A stretch of DNA of 64,000 nucleotides from Hyphodiscus hymeniophilus (lineage: Eukaryota; Ascomycota; Leotiomycetes; Helotiales; Hyphodiscaceae), in NCBI GenBank assembly GCA_016508695.1, contig VNKQ01000003.1, positions 62,001-126,000 of the forward strand. The letters run 5' to 3'. Each line of letters begins with the position of its first letter. The first letter of the stretch is position 1. Shown piece by piece: positions 34,286 through 46,184 of the stretch. The notes beneath the pieces were generated by a model. That model had not been told where the DNA came from and did not search any database. It was given only the letters and a program-made list of their open reading frames with translations. The position numbers and the translations under genes are program-made.

Positions 34286-34611
34286 TTGACCATGACCTAC
34301 AAAAGAAATATGTCCTGACATTTTGGAAAGAAGAACGGATCTTTATCTCGTTTAGCCACAATCTGTTGTTTTTGTTTTTGATTTTTGATTTTTGCAATCG
34401 AGGCTGCTGGCAATATGGCGTGATGTATATTTCCAATTTTCTACCAGGCTCGAGGTCCGTACAAGGAGCCCCGCCACCCATCCGGGTGTACTGTACGTAC
34501 CTCTTCACATGAATGGCTCGATGGGAAGAAACTCTGGACTCTGCCTGCTGGGTCTTTTTTATCCATCATAGAATCGTTATTGTTTACAGCCCTGTATATA
34601 CATGGACTCCC

Positions 34612-36330
34612 TCACATCACATTCTCCCTCAATCCACTCGTCCTCAGACTCTGATGCAGCCCACCAAACGGCAGGACGACCGCGTTCCCCTTCTTCGCTC
34701 CAGCATTCCCATTCCCCTTCCCCTTCCCTCCCAACCCCAACTCGAGCGCTTTCCGTACCTGTTCCTCCTGCCCTGCCCCGACGTTGCTGTCTGCACTGCC
34801 TCTGCGACTCAGGTTCGGCGTCATCCTCCCCGCCAGGAGCCCTCGCACCCCGCCCGCTTTCCGCGCGGGCAACTCGCTGCTTCCAGCGCTGCATACATAT
34901 AGCAAGTATTTGAGGTTGGGGAGGGTCTGTCTGATATCGATGACCTTCAATCCCTGACTCTCGGCCAAGCACTCGATGTTCTTGTTCAGGAGGAACACGC
35001 CGTAGTCGAAGCGGAACCGCACCGTGCCCTTCATGTACAGGGGAAACGTGCGCTGGTTGTCCTGCAGTATTGAGATCAGGTCCTGGATGAGCGATCGGGA
35101 GCCGAACGCGGAGATGGGGTACGGTAGCGGCACGGAGAGGTAGTACTGTAGCATGTCTACCAGTCTCGCAACATATCCCAAAGCGGCAGAGATGACATCC
35201 TCGTTTGCATCATCGAAGGATGTGTTCGGTAACGGGAGACCGCAGATCGTGAATAGAAGCGGGTGATCCGTAGGCTCGATTGGAAAGATGCTCAAGAGTT
35301 CCTCGCAGATCCTTCTCCGCTGGCCGTGTATATCCATCGTAGCAGTCTGGAGAAGCGTCCTGCAAGACTGCATCTTCTCTTGCGCATGATCCACATCGGC
35401 TTGCGCATGTGCTTGAACCCCCTTCCCAGTCTTCATAGCGCTACCCCGGGCTGCAATTGATGCCTTCAACTCCATACGCCGCCGAATCGACTGTTTGAGG
35501 TGCTTCCGTTCTGCAGATACATAACGGCATGCCAGCGCAACTTCTTCCTGCGCTTGCGGCGCTTCGTCAATGGGAGCGTCTTGCAGAATTGCATTTATTT
35601 GATTTGCGAGCTCCTCCCGTGTTGCTAGAGCATCCTGGATCGACTCGTCGAGGTTTGAGAGGCGCATCAACGCGCTGTAGGACGAGGTGGGCAGCGTTGG
35701 CGCAGGTTTCGGTTTTGGCGGCTTTGTATATAAGTCCAAGCTGTAGATGCCATCGATAAGATGAAAAACCATGCAATTGGGGGGGAACGGGTGATTTTCG
35801 AGCGATCCAATGAACTGGAGGGACTGGAGATTGACCTCCTCCTCGATGAGAGGAACAAAATCCTGCCTCTTAACCCATACTTTGACAGTGACCGTATCGA
35901 GACGCGTGACAGCAGGACCTAACCCCGAGAAGTCGAAGAATCGAAACGTAGGATTCATAGCCTTTTCCACCACCTCGCTGATATATATGGGCTCCTCCTG
36001 GCCCACGCAATGCAGTGAGAAGAACGTGTCCGCCATCCTGCTATCTATGACATCCTCGAGCTTCTTCTGCCGAAACCCCGGGCTGGCCCCTGACCAGACT
36101 GTGCTCCGCCTTCGAAGCTTGGGAGGCCGGAGGTCTCCTGAGGACTGCGCATGGTGTAGTTGCGGTTCGCGCAGAGCCTCGACTTTCTGCGGAGTCTTGT
36201 TGAGAGCTGCATCATCGATTGTCGTCCCGCGCGGTCGAGACAGGGTGAGATTTCGAAGGTAGATGCCTTGCAGATGTCGAAGCTTTCGATTCTGAGGCAG
36301 GAGAAGCGGCCTCGATGGTTCCGAGGCCAT
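34612..36330 (-). CDS. Vps38/UVRAG-like subunit of the class III PI3-kinase complex
   Basis: Intronless, 572 aa. The first ~220 residues look like a C2-type region: LHCVGQEEPIYISEVVEKAMNPTFRFFDF is the classic C2 strand layout, followed by VKVWVKRQD. A coiled coil spans about 225-345 (LATREELANQINAIL, ERKHLKQSIRRRMELKASI). The C-terminal BARA-like part has LGYVARLVDMLQYYLSVPLPYPISAFGSRS and LLNKNIECLAES, as in the UVRAG/Atg14 family. UVRAG/Vps38 defines complex II (Vps34-Vps15-Vps30), which makes PI3P on endosomes, the lipid read by Snx4-type PX proteins. The C-terminal ~70 residues are Gly/Ala/Lys-rich and fungal-specific. An Atg14 assignment is less likely because the N-terminal cysteine pairs of Atg14 are absent. 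Confidence 0.82.
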   Translation of the reverse strand: MASEPSRPLLLPQNRKLRHLQGIYLRNLTLSRPRGTTIDDAALNKTPQKVEALREPQLHHAQSSGDLRPPKLRRRSTVWSGASPGFRQKKLEDVIDSRMADTFFSLHCVGQEEPIYISEVVEKAMNPTFRFFDFSGLGPAVTRLDTVTVKVWVKRQDFVPLIEEEVNLQSLQFIGSLENHPFPPNCMVFHLIDGIYSLDLYTKPPKPKPAPTLPTSSYSALMRLSNLDESIQDALATREELANQINAILQDAPIDEAPQAQEEVALACRYVSAERKHLKQSIRRRMELKASIAARGSAMKTGKGVQAHAQADVDHAQEKMQSCRTLLQTATMDIHGQRRRICEELLSIFPIEPTDHPLLFTICGLPLPNTSFDDANEDVISAALGYVARLVDMLQYYLSVPLPYPISAFGSRSLIQDLISILQDNQRTFPLYMKGTVRFRFDYGVFLLNKNIECLAESQGLKVIDIRQTLPNLKYLLYVCSAGSSELPARKAGGVRGLLAGRMTPNLSRRGSADSNVGAGQEEQVRKALELGLGGKGKGNGNAGAKKGNAVVLPFGGLHQSLRTSGLRENVM

Positions 36331-36764
36331 CTTGTTGATGCATCGAGGTGAGTGGTTTGAGGGCGCACCAATGGTGTCGTAGATTGGTTAGCTGTCAGCA
36401 GCGGAAAGAAGCCGAGCTTTTCAGCCTCGTCGGTGAGGCTCTGGCTCAACGGTAGAGTATGGATTCACTCCGGGAAACTTTTGCGCAATTATCTATCATG
36501 ACAATCTCTCCCATCCAGCAAGTTTTTAGATATTTGATCGGACTATGTATATCTGGTCACTTCAAAAGGATGAGGCACAATCTAGTTTGATTGCTCAGAA
36601 TTTATTGGTCAATGCAACGCTATGCTTCCACCTCCGAGGAACTCTGGTGGCTCATTTTATGCTCCAAAGACTTCGCATATTCGTGACGATGCTTTATAGA
36701 AACAAATATGACCCTGATGTGGACCGACCCCATTGTTTTCTCGAGCGTCGGCCTCTCTTTCCAT
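36331..36764. other. intergenic region
   Basis: 434 bp between two minus-strand genes: promoter of the Vps38-like gene and 3' region of Rae1. No other feature recognised. Confidence 0.5.
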
Positions 36765-38218
36765 TCATTTCGGTTTGCACTCTTCGTCGATTGTGCGGTG
36801 GAGCATCACTTTGTTGACATGACCAGGAGTGTTGAATGCGTAGCCTTTGCTCCAATCATAGCTGACAGCATATGCAAATATCTTCCCACTATGATTGAAA
36901 GCTGTTGCAGAGATTGGTCCGCCAACTGATGGATAGCCTTTAAGTCTTTGCCGCTTATCTTTATCCCAGAAGTTGAATGTTCCATCGGATCCTGCGGTAG
37001 TGAGTCCGTAAATTGGGTGAACCGAGATGGCGTTGATGGTAAAGATATCCATCTTCCCATTAATATCCTGCAGTAGTGATCCCAAGAATTTAGTAAATGC
37101 AGGGAGATTAGCGTTCACGGAGCTATTTGTTACTTACGCGTGCGCCCCGATGACACTTGAAGCTAAAGTTGCCCCCGCCCCTTTTGAAAGGTTAGCACAA
37201 GATCAATGACCAGGCACTGACTCTTGAACGTACCTTGCGCTTTTTGTCTCGATATATTGGAACGCACATCGACCCTCAGTGCTACCCACAGCATAACCAG
37301 ACGCGTCGTTGAAGCAACTGACCACTCTGGTCTGATGGGCGAGAGGGCTCTTTCCTGCGCTTAAGAATCTGGTTGGCTCATTGAGTTTGACAATGTTTAT
37401 GTGCAGTTCGGCGGTTGCGACAACAAGTATATCCTTCTTGATGTCCATCGAATACACTCTCTAAATAACGGAGAAATCAGTAGTTGCTTCGTTGAAAGAG
37501 GATATGGCGGTATAATTGGCCGAGAATTGTTTCACAGACAAACAGCTCCGGAGGTAGCTAAGTAAAGATGCTTCCAGGGCCCCTTGAGAGATTTTGGATC
37601 GAGTCAAGATTATAATTCCATGGCTGCTCTGCTATGATTTCGACAGGATCATTTTGCGTTCCAAACTTACATCCGGACAGTGGAGAACTGCTGCAGGGGC
37701 AGATTGTCGGAGATCCCAATATTTTATCGTTTTATCCCATGAGCCCGTGGCGAGCATTGGAGAACCAGAAGATGGAAGTTCGAAGAATCGAAGAGATCGG
37801 ATTGGTGCGTCATGTGCAGCTACCTGTTGTGCAGGAGCACCATTCGCGCCGAGATCGAGGAGTTTCGCTGACTTGTCAGAACTGGCGCCTGCAACTTGTC
37901 GTCCGTTCTGTGGACTTGTGATTAGATTTTGTGATGCAAGATCGGAAAGACACGACATACTTTTGACCAAGCGCAACCAAATACAGGACCATCAAAACTG
38001 ATAACAGCTTTGCCTACACCTGAAAGGTTTTGAGTAACATCGTAGACGCGAACTTTACTATCCCATGAGGCAACAGCTAAGAAATTGTTTCTTGAAGACC
38101 AAGCCAAGTCAGAGATACTATCTTCTGGAGGCGACGCCAATATAACATCATGGGAGAGGTCACCAATCGCTCCAGCACCGTTTGGGGCTGAGCTGGAGCT
38201 ACCAAAGCGGGACGACAT
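36765..38218 (-). CDS. RAE1: mRNA export factor Rae1/Gle2, WD40 protein
   Basis: Five exons, 38218-37961, 37907-37671, 37460-37234, 37180-37138 and 37067-36765, encode 355 aa, the usual Rae1 size. WD repeats are plain: SISDLAWSSRNNFLAVASWDSKVRVYD, GSWDKTIKYWDLR, the RVYSMDIK strand and the GRCAFQY blade. Exon 4 contributes the Rae1-specific NFSFKCHRGA. The last exon holds AGSDGTFNFWDKDKRQRLKGYP and FAYAVSYDWSKG, near-invariant in the family. Rae1/Gle2 binds the GLEBS motif of a nucleoporin and helps export poly(A) RNA. An ATG 18 nt upstream (38236) would add six residues. Intron 2 (37461-37670, 210 nt) is long for this locus; it joins HCPD directly to RVYSMD. Confidence 0.9.
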
Positions 38219-40240
38219 GTTGTTTGATGATATCAACAGAGAAGGCTAGAATCTGAAGCTCAAGAGACGCGGTAGAAATGAAGGTGGTGATGCGCACTCA
38301 CGCAACTTTATAAACCTACGCGTTCGGGAGATTCACTTCAGGCTTTGGTAGATATGCGCGGAAGTAGATGGCGGACTGTCTTCCACCTTCGCATTGATCC
38401 TGGAAACGTCAGAGAATCCGAAAGACTTCTGAGATATTGACCCAGGCAGCAGGAGCATGACTATCACTAGATCACGTGCGAATGACCTAAGAACCTTCAA
38501 GACTTCTTAAGTCGAAACCCAAGAGACTCAATATTTCCAGTGGAAGTCAAGTCTGTGACAGAGCGACTATGATTGTCTCCAGTGGGATTATTCAGATAGA
38601 CTCTGATCGTATTCGTTCCAAACAGAAGCAGAACAGGTGAACTATGCCGCCAGACATAGCAGCCACTCTTGGGCGAAGTTTCGCTACTCAATACCTCTCA
38701 GTGATATCCTGTTGGAATCAGCAAAGGACTCGATCTCTTTAGCAGAACCTGTCAATACGGATTTTATGAGCAATACCTACCTACTTCCACATACGTTTGT
38801 GTCCAGGCAGATCACGTGGCACGACTAAATGTATGATTCTCGATATATTCCATTTTCCTACACTACAACCCAGGCCAGTCACTGTCCTTCCACCACTAAC
38901 CGGTTCTATGCGTGCATACGCTCCTCAAACAGCGGTCAAGAGGCCCCTCAACTGTGCACATCCTTATCGGCGTTGCGACTACTGCACGCAATGCTGCATA
39001 GTGTGGGGGCTTGGTTTTAAAGGACGCGCTTCATGACATGTCTTCTGTCGCACAAGATATTGTATCCAAGTCTCGGATCCGCAAACCTGTTCGGAAAAGA
39101 ATCAAGGGTGATGGGGAAGGCATGTTTGGGTATATATTGTACCACTTTGGGCTTCAATGAAAACGCATTTTCAGTCTTAGCACTTACTAAGCGATATGAC
39201 GGGACGAACCCTAAGATCAGACCTAGATCCTTATCAGCCCCATTCAATCACGCCTTACATGTGCTTTGCGGTAACATGTGAGAAAGAGCCTAAGAGGTGA
39301 CTCTTCAATAATACTCCCGAATTGGCGGCCGTCAGCCACAGCGTGGGGCGGCTTGAGAGAATGGCTATATGGTGGTATGATTGGTTGGATGCCGATGAGG
39401 TGATATGCTTTTTTTTCCCAGTCTCCATCTTATATCTGCATGAGGCCGGCTCCCGGCGTTATGCTGCGATGAAATCGTGGAGTTGGACGTCAATATCTTC
39501 GGTTGCAGCAAAACCAAGGAATTGGTTGGAGGGGTGTAAGGTCAGTCGGGTTGTGAGAGATTTTTATACTTGCTTTTGCGGGCGTTTCTTGGAAAGACGG
39601 TGGAGAGATTGATGTTGGCACGATCCGTAAATCCACTCCAAATTGTAACTTGTAATAGTACAGTAAGAAAATATAAAACTATTGGAAAACCCCAGCGCGA
39701 TGCCATCCAGCATCCAAACCAATGATATACCATAGACGACGCAGGAGGTAGAAGGGAGAGGGTATATACACCCTGTACTCGTGGGAGAGCCGTTCGTCAA
39801 TAGCCCCTCCACTAGATAAATAAATACCCCTCCAAAAACCTTCTCCAGCGAAACTTACCAACTGTAATAATACCTGTAACGCCATTAACACCATTAACAA
39901 ACGTTCACCGGCCCCCTTCCCAGCCACAATCCCACATACAATTCGTATTAACCTCGAGAGAAGCACTCCGTTCGAAGTGGTGGCTGGCTTTCTTTCGTCT
40001 CGTCGCCCTCCCCCCCACTACTCTCCTACCTGCAATCGACTTTCCTATTCCCTACCACCCTCCCTGCAACAGCGCACCACCTCTTCGATCAGCTCAATCC
40101 CAATCGGGACGCATATCCCACAACCCCGTCCATACAGACACGGTATCCCAGCAGCCCGTCATACAAATTTTATCGTTCGTTTGTTGTCTAGATTGTCTTA
40201 CTACCGACCACCACCTCACCTCCTTCTCTTCTCTCCCACG
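38219..40240. other. divergent intergenic region
   Basis: About 2 kb between the starts of Rae1 (-) and APRT (+). Several frames of 60-95 codons are present but none has protein-like features. Pyrimidine-rich leader sequence precedes the APRT start (about 40000-40240), typical of fungal promoters and leaders. Confidence 0.5.
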
Positions 40241-40970
40241 ATGACCACACAACACCAGACACCGCTCTCAGCTGCACCAACAGACCATGCCTCCACGAGA
40301 CTCGAGTCCCAGTCCACCCCCGCTTCCTCCAGTTCCGCCGAACTCGCCAGTCAACAGATAAGCCTCAGAGCGGCTCTCCGCCAGTTTCCCGACTTCCCAA
40401 TCCCAGGCATCGATTTCGTCGACATCCTCCCTCTCTTCGCGGATAACGCTCTACATCAGTCTCTGCTTCGTGCCCTCGAACTGCAGGTCTTGTCCGGCTT
40501 CAACGATGGGAAGAAACCCGACGTGATTGTGGGTCTCGATGCAAGAGGATTCTTGTTTGGTCCGAGTTTGGCTCTGAGACTTGGTGCGTCGTTTGCGCCA
40601 GTTAGGAAGAGGGGGAAGCTGCCGGGTCCGACCGTTGAGGCGGCTTTCGAGAAGGAATATGGGCAGGACTACTTTCAAATGCAGGCGGATGCTGTCAAGC
40701 CGGGGCAGACTGTGTTGATTGTTGATGATATCATTGCAACTGGTATGCTTCTACTATTGAAACTTCTATGAACATCGCGATGAGCATCAACTAACTTCAT
40801 TTTTAACAGGCGGATCCGCCGCTGCCGCTGGTGAACTCGTCGAAAAGCTGGGTGGAACATTGGTCGGATATCTCTTCATTCTTGAACTCGACTTCCTCAA
40901 AGGCCGCGATAAGCTCTCTGCACCGGTCGTCACTCTCCTTCGCGATGAAGTTATGGGTACCGATAAATAG
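40241..40970 (+). CDS. APT1: adenine phosphoribosyltransferase
   Basis: Exons 40241-40742 and 40810-40970 (67-nt intron, donor gtatgc, branch AACTAAC) encode 220 aa. The core starts at about residue 40 (SLRAALRQFPDFPIPGIDFVDILPLF). It continues with VGLDARGFLFGPSLALRLG and the PRPP-binding loop VLIVDDIIATGGSAAAAGEL at 158-177, and ends with FLKGRDKL. APRT converts adenine and PRPP to AMP in purine salvage. The first ~38 residues are a Ser/Thr/Gln-rich extension not found in the ~180-residue core enzymes. The open frame continues further upstream without ATG, so 40241 is the only sensible start. Confidence 0.92.
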
Positions 40971-42267
40971 GTATGTTCCTTGGGCGGTTTTCTTTAGGGA
41001 CTCGATTGGCGTTGGTGGGATTATGCATTCAACATAGACAGCATTGATTTGGCATCTACGGAGGAGGAGGTCTTGATCTGGTGTTTCTATGATCGGCTAT
41101 ATTGACTCCCATGTGGAAGAGATGATGTGAGGGCACGCAAGCGTTGTGTTGCGTTTGAAACGGCTTGTATACTCTCTACTTGAGCAATGAGATAGTTCCA
41201 ATGCGAACAGTACATACTCGACCATCCTTATACGTTTCCAGATGTTCTTTTACTTGATTTGAGCCTAGTCTGATGTTAAAGTCGGGTGTGGGGTTGGCAT
41301 CTCCTTCATCAGTCCGTTGCATAGCTAAGTTGCAAATTGCAACATTGTGACGACTCCTACTTTCTACAGCATTTCAGCCAGACCAGCAAATCTGAAAGAA
41401 TAGTGAGTTTCATCATCTGTGGTACGACCTCGGCTGCGTAACCTCCTCATGGAAAGCACATGGTAGCCTGGTAAGAGAATTATCACTGATGGTTGCACAA
41501 ACTCAACATCGAGCACTGAAAAGATCGAACAACCGGTGGAGCTACCAACGTTTAGGAGGCTCATGTTTCTGAGCGCGCTGTTTCTGCGATAGTCCTGCAC
41601 AATGCGAGGTATCCAGCGGCTACCGACCATCAAAGCTGGTTATCACCATAGTCTGAGCTTCTCCGAAGCTTGGCTCTAGTCTACTCCATATCCCCAAAGC
41701 CTCTCTAATCGAACGAACCATAATATTGATATCTCACCGTGTCGGAGAATGTCTCCAAGCGGTGCTTGGTTGTATAACTTGAGGAAAGACTATCAATAAC
41801 ACAATAGCAGCCTTTGGGGGCTCTCCAATAAGGACGACCGTGCTTCATAAATCGATTTGACCAGGTCAAGCTTGATATCCCGCCTGGTAATTAAGCGTTC
41901 AAGTCGCTTGAGTAATCAGGACAGCAGTAAGAGCAATTAACATTCCATGCTTATATTGAGGCAACGCATTAGAGGAAATTAGCACTACAAGCTCTCTCGG
42001 CCTTTGAGGACTATTTTGAAGGATTGAGAGAATTAAAGATGCGTAAGTGTAGTGCATTTTGGCTGGTACGTGGAAGGGGCTACTAGGGGTACGAAGGTAT
42101 CTACTAGTGCGATATTAAACAAGGAGTACAGTACCGAGGATGTCCCGCGCCGTTGCAGTGAAATAAATATTTCGATATTGAAACGTCTCTAACCGACAGC
42201 ACCCTCCCTCTACTTGCCCGAACATGATACTCGTCGTTAGCACGACTTAACAAGGGCCAGTACGGGA
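40971..42267. other. intergenic region
   Basis: 1.3 kb between APRT and the ten-TM protein gene, both on the plus strand. No coding, RNA or repeat feature recognised. Confidence 0.5.
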
Positions 42268-44384
42268 ATGCCTTCCATCTTCCAGTTCCAACAAGGCACC
42301 GAATCGCGCTCTCGACTCAGCACCGATAGTTCTCCTCTACTCGGGCGGTTCCGAGCCGTCCCGGATACTAGTGGTGGACGCAGGAGGAGCAGAGGATATA
42401 GTGGGAATGGGATCTTTGGAACGTTCAGTGCCGCGCGGATAGGGGAAGTGGTCTTTGGAGGTGGCAGTGAGGATGATTCTGAGGTCGAGGGATCGGAGGA
42501 CGAAGGTGCTTGGAGAGTGGGCACGGCGGTCAGGAAGTGTGGGAGGAAAGCAAGAGACCTCTGGTTGGAGCCAAAGCAGCCAGCTGTTCGAAGAACGGTG
42601 GATAAGTGGTGGTCGAGATGGTTCGTCCTGGCTGTGATGCCGGCTGCATTTGTGAGCATTCCCGGCTCCCTTTCCGATGACGATTAAGGATGGTGCTGCC
42701 AGATCGATTTGCTGATAGCTTTCTACAGGCTGTTGCATGGTGTGCGCTTCCTTTCCCGCAATATGACTTGCCTGACGATGACGAGGATGATATACTGAGT
42801 ATGCTGGGGCACAAGACCCCAGGTCATGGAGAAGCCCGAGTCGAGATCAACTTCTGGTTCTACCTCTTCGTATACTACGGATTCTACAATATCACAGCTC
42901 TGATGTGGATCACGAAAGTCTTCAATATCTACAGTATGAACTGGTAGGTCTCTCCCAACCCTTCACCATGTCCACCTTTAACGACCTGTCACAGGTGGCC
43001 CGAAAGCCTTGGTTTCCCTTTTACTGTCTCCGTGATAGCTGCCATTTCCGTCCTCGCCCCGATATCCATATATCTCATCCCGGAAACTCGTTGGCTTACA
43101 AACCTCAATACGTCCTGGATCTGCTGGACCTTCTTCACCATGGCCATGCCCCTGCTCATCGCTTTCGCCATCCTCCTCAATCATGAAAGACATCTCGGTC
43201 TCCGCAATTCTCTCTCCGAAACCCAACGCATCTTTACCTCTTCCTGGTGGACAGGGGACAGCGATACCCTCGCTGCCCGCGACCGCCAACGCCGTCCTCA
43301 TGTCCAGCAATCGGCTTTCGATCCCAACGCCCCCTCGAAGTCGCCTTAGCTACAGATAATGCCCATTTGCAAGGCCAGAGGAGATTAGCGCTGAGAAAAC
43401 GTTGGTTGCCGGCAAGCTTTGTGCGGTTCGTTTGGTTTTGTATGGCACTGTTCATTGGTATGGGGGCGTATGTGCTTGGTGAGGTTTATGCCGAGACTTA
43501 TTTAAGGACACTGCCGCATAATACCTACGATACTATCTTCTATGTGTACAGTTGGGTGGTGACCGTGCACTTACTGGACGGTCTTGTAGGTTGGATATTA
43601 GGAGGGAGTGAAGGAGAGAGAGTAGGGAGCTATCCTTTGGGGTGGATTTTCAAACTGTTGGCCTCCCTTGTCCCATTCTACGAGCTTCGCTAACACAACC
43701 AATAGATACTTTATGGTGACCTACCAAACTTACGTCCGAGCCTTGTACGCCCGCCTCCGCTCCCCAAAACAATTCATCTATCTCCAGGCCATCTCCTCCA
43801 GCTTCCTCATTCTTCTCGCCCCCCTAACGATTTCGAAACCATTCCACTACCTCCTCACCCTCGTCTCCATCAACAATCAAACACTGCCTTCGTATCAAAA
43901 GTTTTGTGCACGCAATATCTTCATCCGTGGTCTCGCCGAGAACGTCTCCATGATGGCCTTCCTCGGATCAGTAGTCGTTCTTCATTACGGGGGCAACAAG
44001 GATGTGTATCCCTACTTCGCCTTTGACCAAGCTCGAAACGGGACTTCCCCTTCTGATCTTTTTCGACAGTCTGACTACCTCCTTAAACTGTCATTTCTCA
44101 AACCCTACGGCAACGATGATACAGGGGGCGGATTCCCCTTAGATGGAGGTGAAAGTTACGATTTTGGCCTGACGTTCTATGCCTCTATCGTTACATGGGC
44201 TTGCGAGATATTCGCTGGTTGGATCGTTCGCAGAATATTGTGGTTTGGATGGAAAGTGGATGTCACGGGCGAGGGGAAGAACGACTTGGGGATGTGGCCC
44301 GAACTCCTGCCCACCGGCGTCGTGGTCATGGTGCATGTATTGCAGAACATGCTGTTTTCGATCGTGCGTTTACGGTTCCATTGA
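42268..44384 (+). CDS. conserved fungal polytopic membrane protein, function unknown
   Basis: Five proposed exons, 42268-42651, 42729-42943, 42995-43339, 43381-43656 and 43706-44384, give 632 aa. After a basic/acidic cytosolic N-terminus (~115 residues) there are about ten transmembrane segments. They begin with RWFVLAVMPAAFAVAWCALPF and NFWFYLFVYYGFYNITALMWI, and end with LLPTGVVVMVHVLQNMLFSIV. Conserved-looking blocks include YSMNWWPESLGFPF, VYSWVVTVHLLDGLVGWILGG and TYQTYVRALYARLRSP. I recall similar proteins in ascomycetes annotated only as integral membrane protein. The frame changes between 43300 and 43385. A 41-nt intron 43340-43380 (donor gtcgcc, acceptor cagag) fits phase, but a weaker 62-nt alternative or a frameshift is possible. 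Confidence 0.72.
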
Positions 44385-45048
44385 ATAGGGGCTAGAAATC
44401 TGGCCTATATTTTCTTGCGACTTGGGGAAGCCTTTTCGCTTCCTGCAATGATTCATAGCGAGGAGTTGGGTTAGTCTGTGATTCATATACCCCTTTTGTT
44501 TAGAGTGTAGAGCGAGAGAACACTAATACCATACAATATTAATCCATCCCACGTAACGATCTCACCTGAACCTGTAAATTCAGGTCCCATGCCTTTAATT
44601 CCAGTGCTCAAGGCTCTTTGTATAACATACATCTCCAGTCGGAGAAAAAGAATCGGCTCCTGGATCCTGAATAGCCTACGCGTTTTGGGCTCTTTTTAGT
44701 GACAAGCCGCATGTAAACAAGCAGCTAGCACATCATGCTGGCTTTAAGGATTGCGTTTTAGTTTTGATGGTTGGAGGGAAAGCGGGTGAATGATCTTCAA
44801 GAACAGGCTGAAGTTGTTCCTACCTAAGCTCGTTGTCACAGCCTACGTGGGTCTGTTTGCATATCAGTTTTCATCCGGACTGGGCTCATGGCTAATGAAT
44901 ATCCTTCGGAACTCTCTACAAGGAGATGGCTTAAGCTTTTCTAAGACAATATAATCCTAGATAGAGTAGGCTAGGACTCAGCTGGTTCCGGACCCTGGAA
45001 TGGCTAGGCAGAGGGCGGAACAGAGCAAGAAGTAAGGATCTTCTGATT
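44385..45048. other. convergent 3' region
   Basis: Between the ten-TM protein gene (+) and the proline iminopeptidase-like gene (-). No gene recognised. Confidence 0.5.
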
Positions 45049-46184
45049 TCATTTGCCTTCCAGAAAGTCATTTAGAACATCAAAGTATCTTTCCCGCTCC
45101 TCGTACACAGGCATATGGGCACTCTTCTCAAACTTCACCCACTTCGCCCCCTTGATTCCCTCCACAAAAGGCCGTATACTCTCATCCGAGGCTCCCTCGT
45201 CTTTTCCATTGATCACCAGAGTTGGAACCGTGATTTTGTCTACGGCCTCGGCCGCTGACCAATTCGCAGTACTGCCCGCTACTTTGAACTCACTCAGTCC
45301 CATCCTGATTTCTGTCAATTCAAACCCCCAAGAGACCGTCATCAGATGACGGAGAAAAACTTACATTGTAGAGGTGACAGTGTCATCCTTTCCAGCCCAT
45401 TCGAAAGCTTTCAAAAACTCCTCTGGCCATGGCGTCAGACTCATCATGTGCCTCTTGTAGAACTCATTCATCATAATGCCCTGATACTCATCGCCCTGCT
45501 CGGTTCCGGAATCCTCACACCGCTTCAACGCATCTTGCAATTCCTGGGGCAATTGGGACCGATATAAGTTATAGGCATCGATCCACGATTGCATGGTCGC
45601 TGGAGCATTAGACAGTACCAGCTTGCGCAAACCCTTTGGATTCTTTGCCGCGAAGGTAGAGCCCATCATTCCGCCCCAAGAATGGCCTACCAAATCATAG
45701 CCGCTTTCATCCAGTCCGAGAGCACTCATAAGGTTGGAAAGCTCGAGATGGAAAAGCTCTTCGGTCCAGAAGTCCTCGTCGCCCTTTTTCTCGGGCAGGT
45801 GCGTACTCAGGCCATTGCCCATTTGGTCGTAGAGCACCAGCGGAATCCCAAATTTCTCGAAGAGAGGCAAGTACGAGAGCATATAATCATGGGCGAGTCC
45901 AGGCCCTCCATGAACGAGAACACAAGGTGTCTTGTTGGTGGCGGTGAGATGTCCAAATATCTTGTAGAACGTAAAACATTCTTTGCCAGCTCCTGTAGAT
46001 AATTAGCGGGCGTTCTCGACAGATATGGAGGCCCACAGCCAAGCTCTCGAAACAACTGTTCCGCACTTTGCATACTCTCTGCAAAATCACAAGCTCGGGG
46101 CGGTTTTTGCATACCGGGGATTAGAAAAGGGATTGTGCCTTGCTTGGTCGGCTGCAATGTGGGGTATGGTGAACCTGAAGCCAT
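45049..46184 (-). CDS. proline-iminopeptidase-family alpha/beta hydrolase
   Basis: Exons 46184-46115, 45992-45365 and 45304-45049 encode 317 aa. The first intron (122 nt) joins FLIPG to AGKECFTFYKIFG; the second is 60 nt. The oxyanion motif HGGPG is at 51-55 and the nucleophile elbow GHSWGG at 126-131 (Ser128). The acid is probably the Asp in NGKDEGA, and the base the His in SAHMPVYE near the C-terminus. The helical cap sits between strands 6 and 7. This arrangement is that of peptidase family S33 (proline iminopeptidase / L-amino-acid amidase). No signal peptide is seen, so it is probably cytosolic. The natural substrate may be a small peptide or amide and cannot be told here. Confidence 0.85.

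Larger units (their letters stand above)
33076..34611. other. phosphoketolase upstream region rich in simple repeats
   Basis: About 1.5 kb between the phosphoketolase start and the 3' end of the Vps38-like gene. It contains GATGGAT repeats (~33435-33460), AGAGGTATG repeats (~33549-33572), a GAGTCTT array (33762-33805) and CATC repeats near 33900-33930. GCAGAT repeats (~34083-34105) and a CACTCACC array (34215-34285) follow. No gene recognised. Confidence 0.6.
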
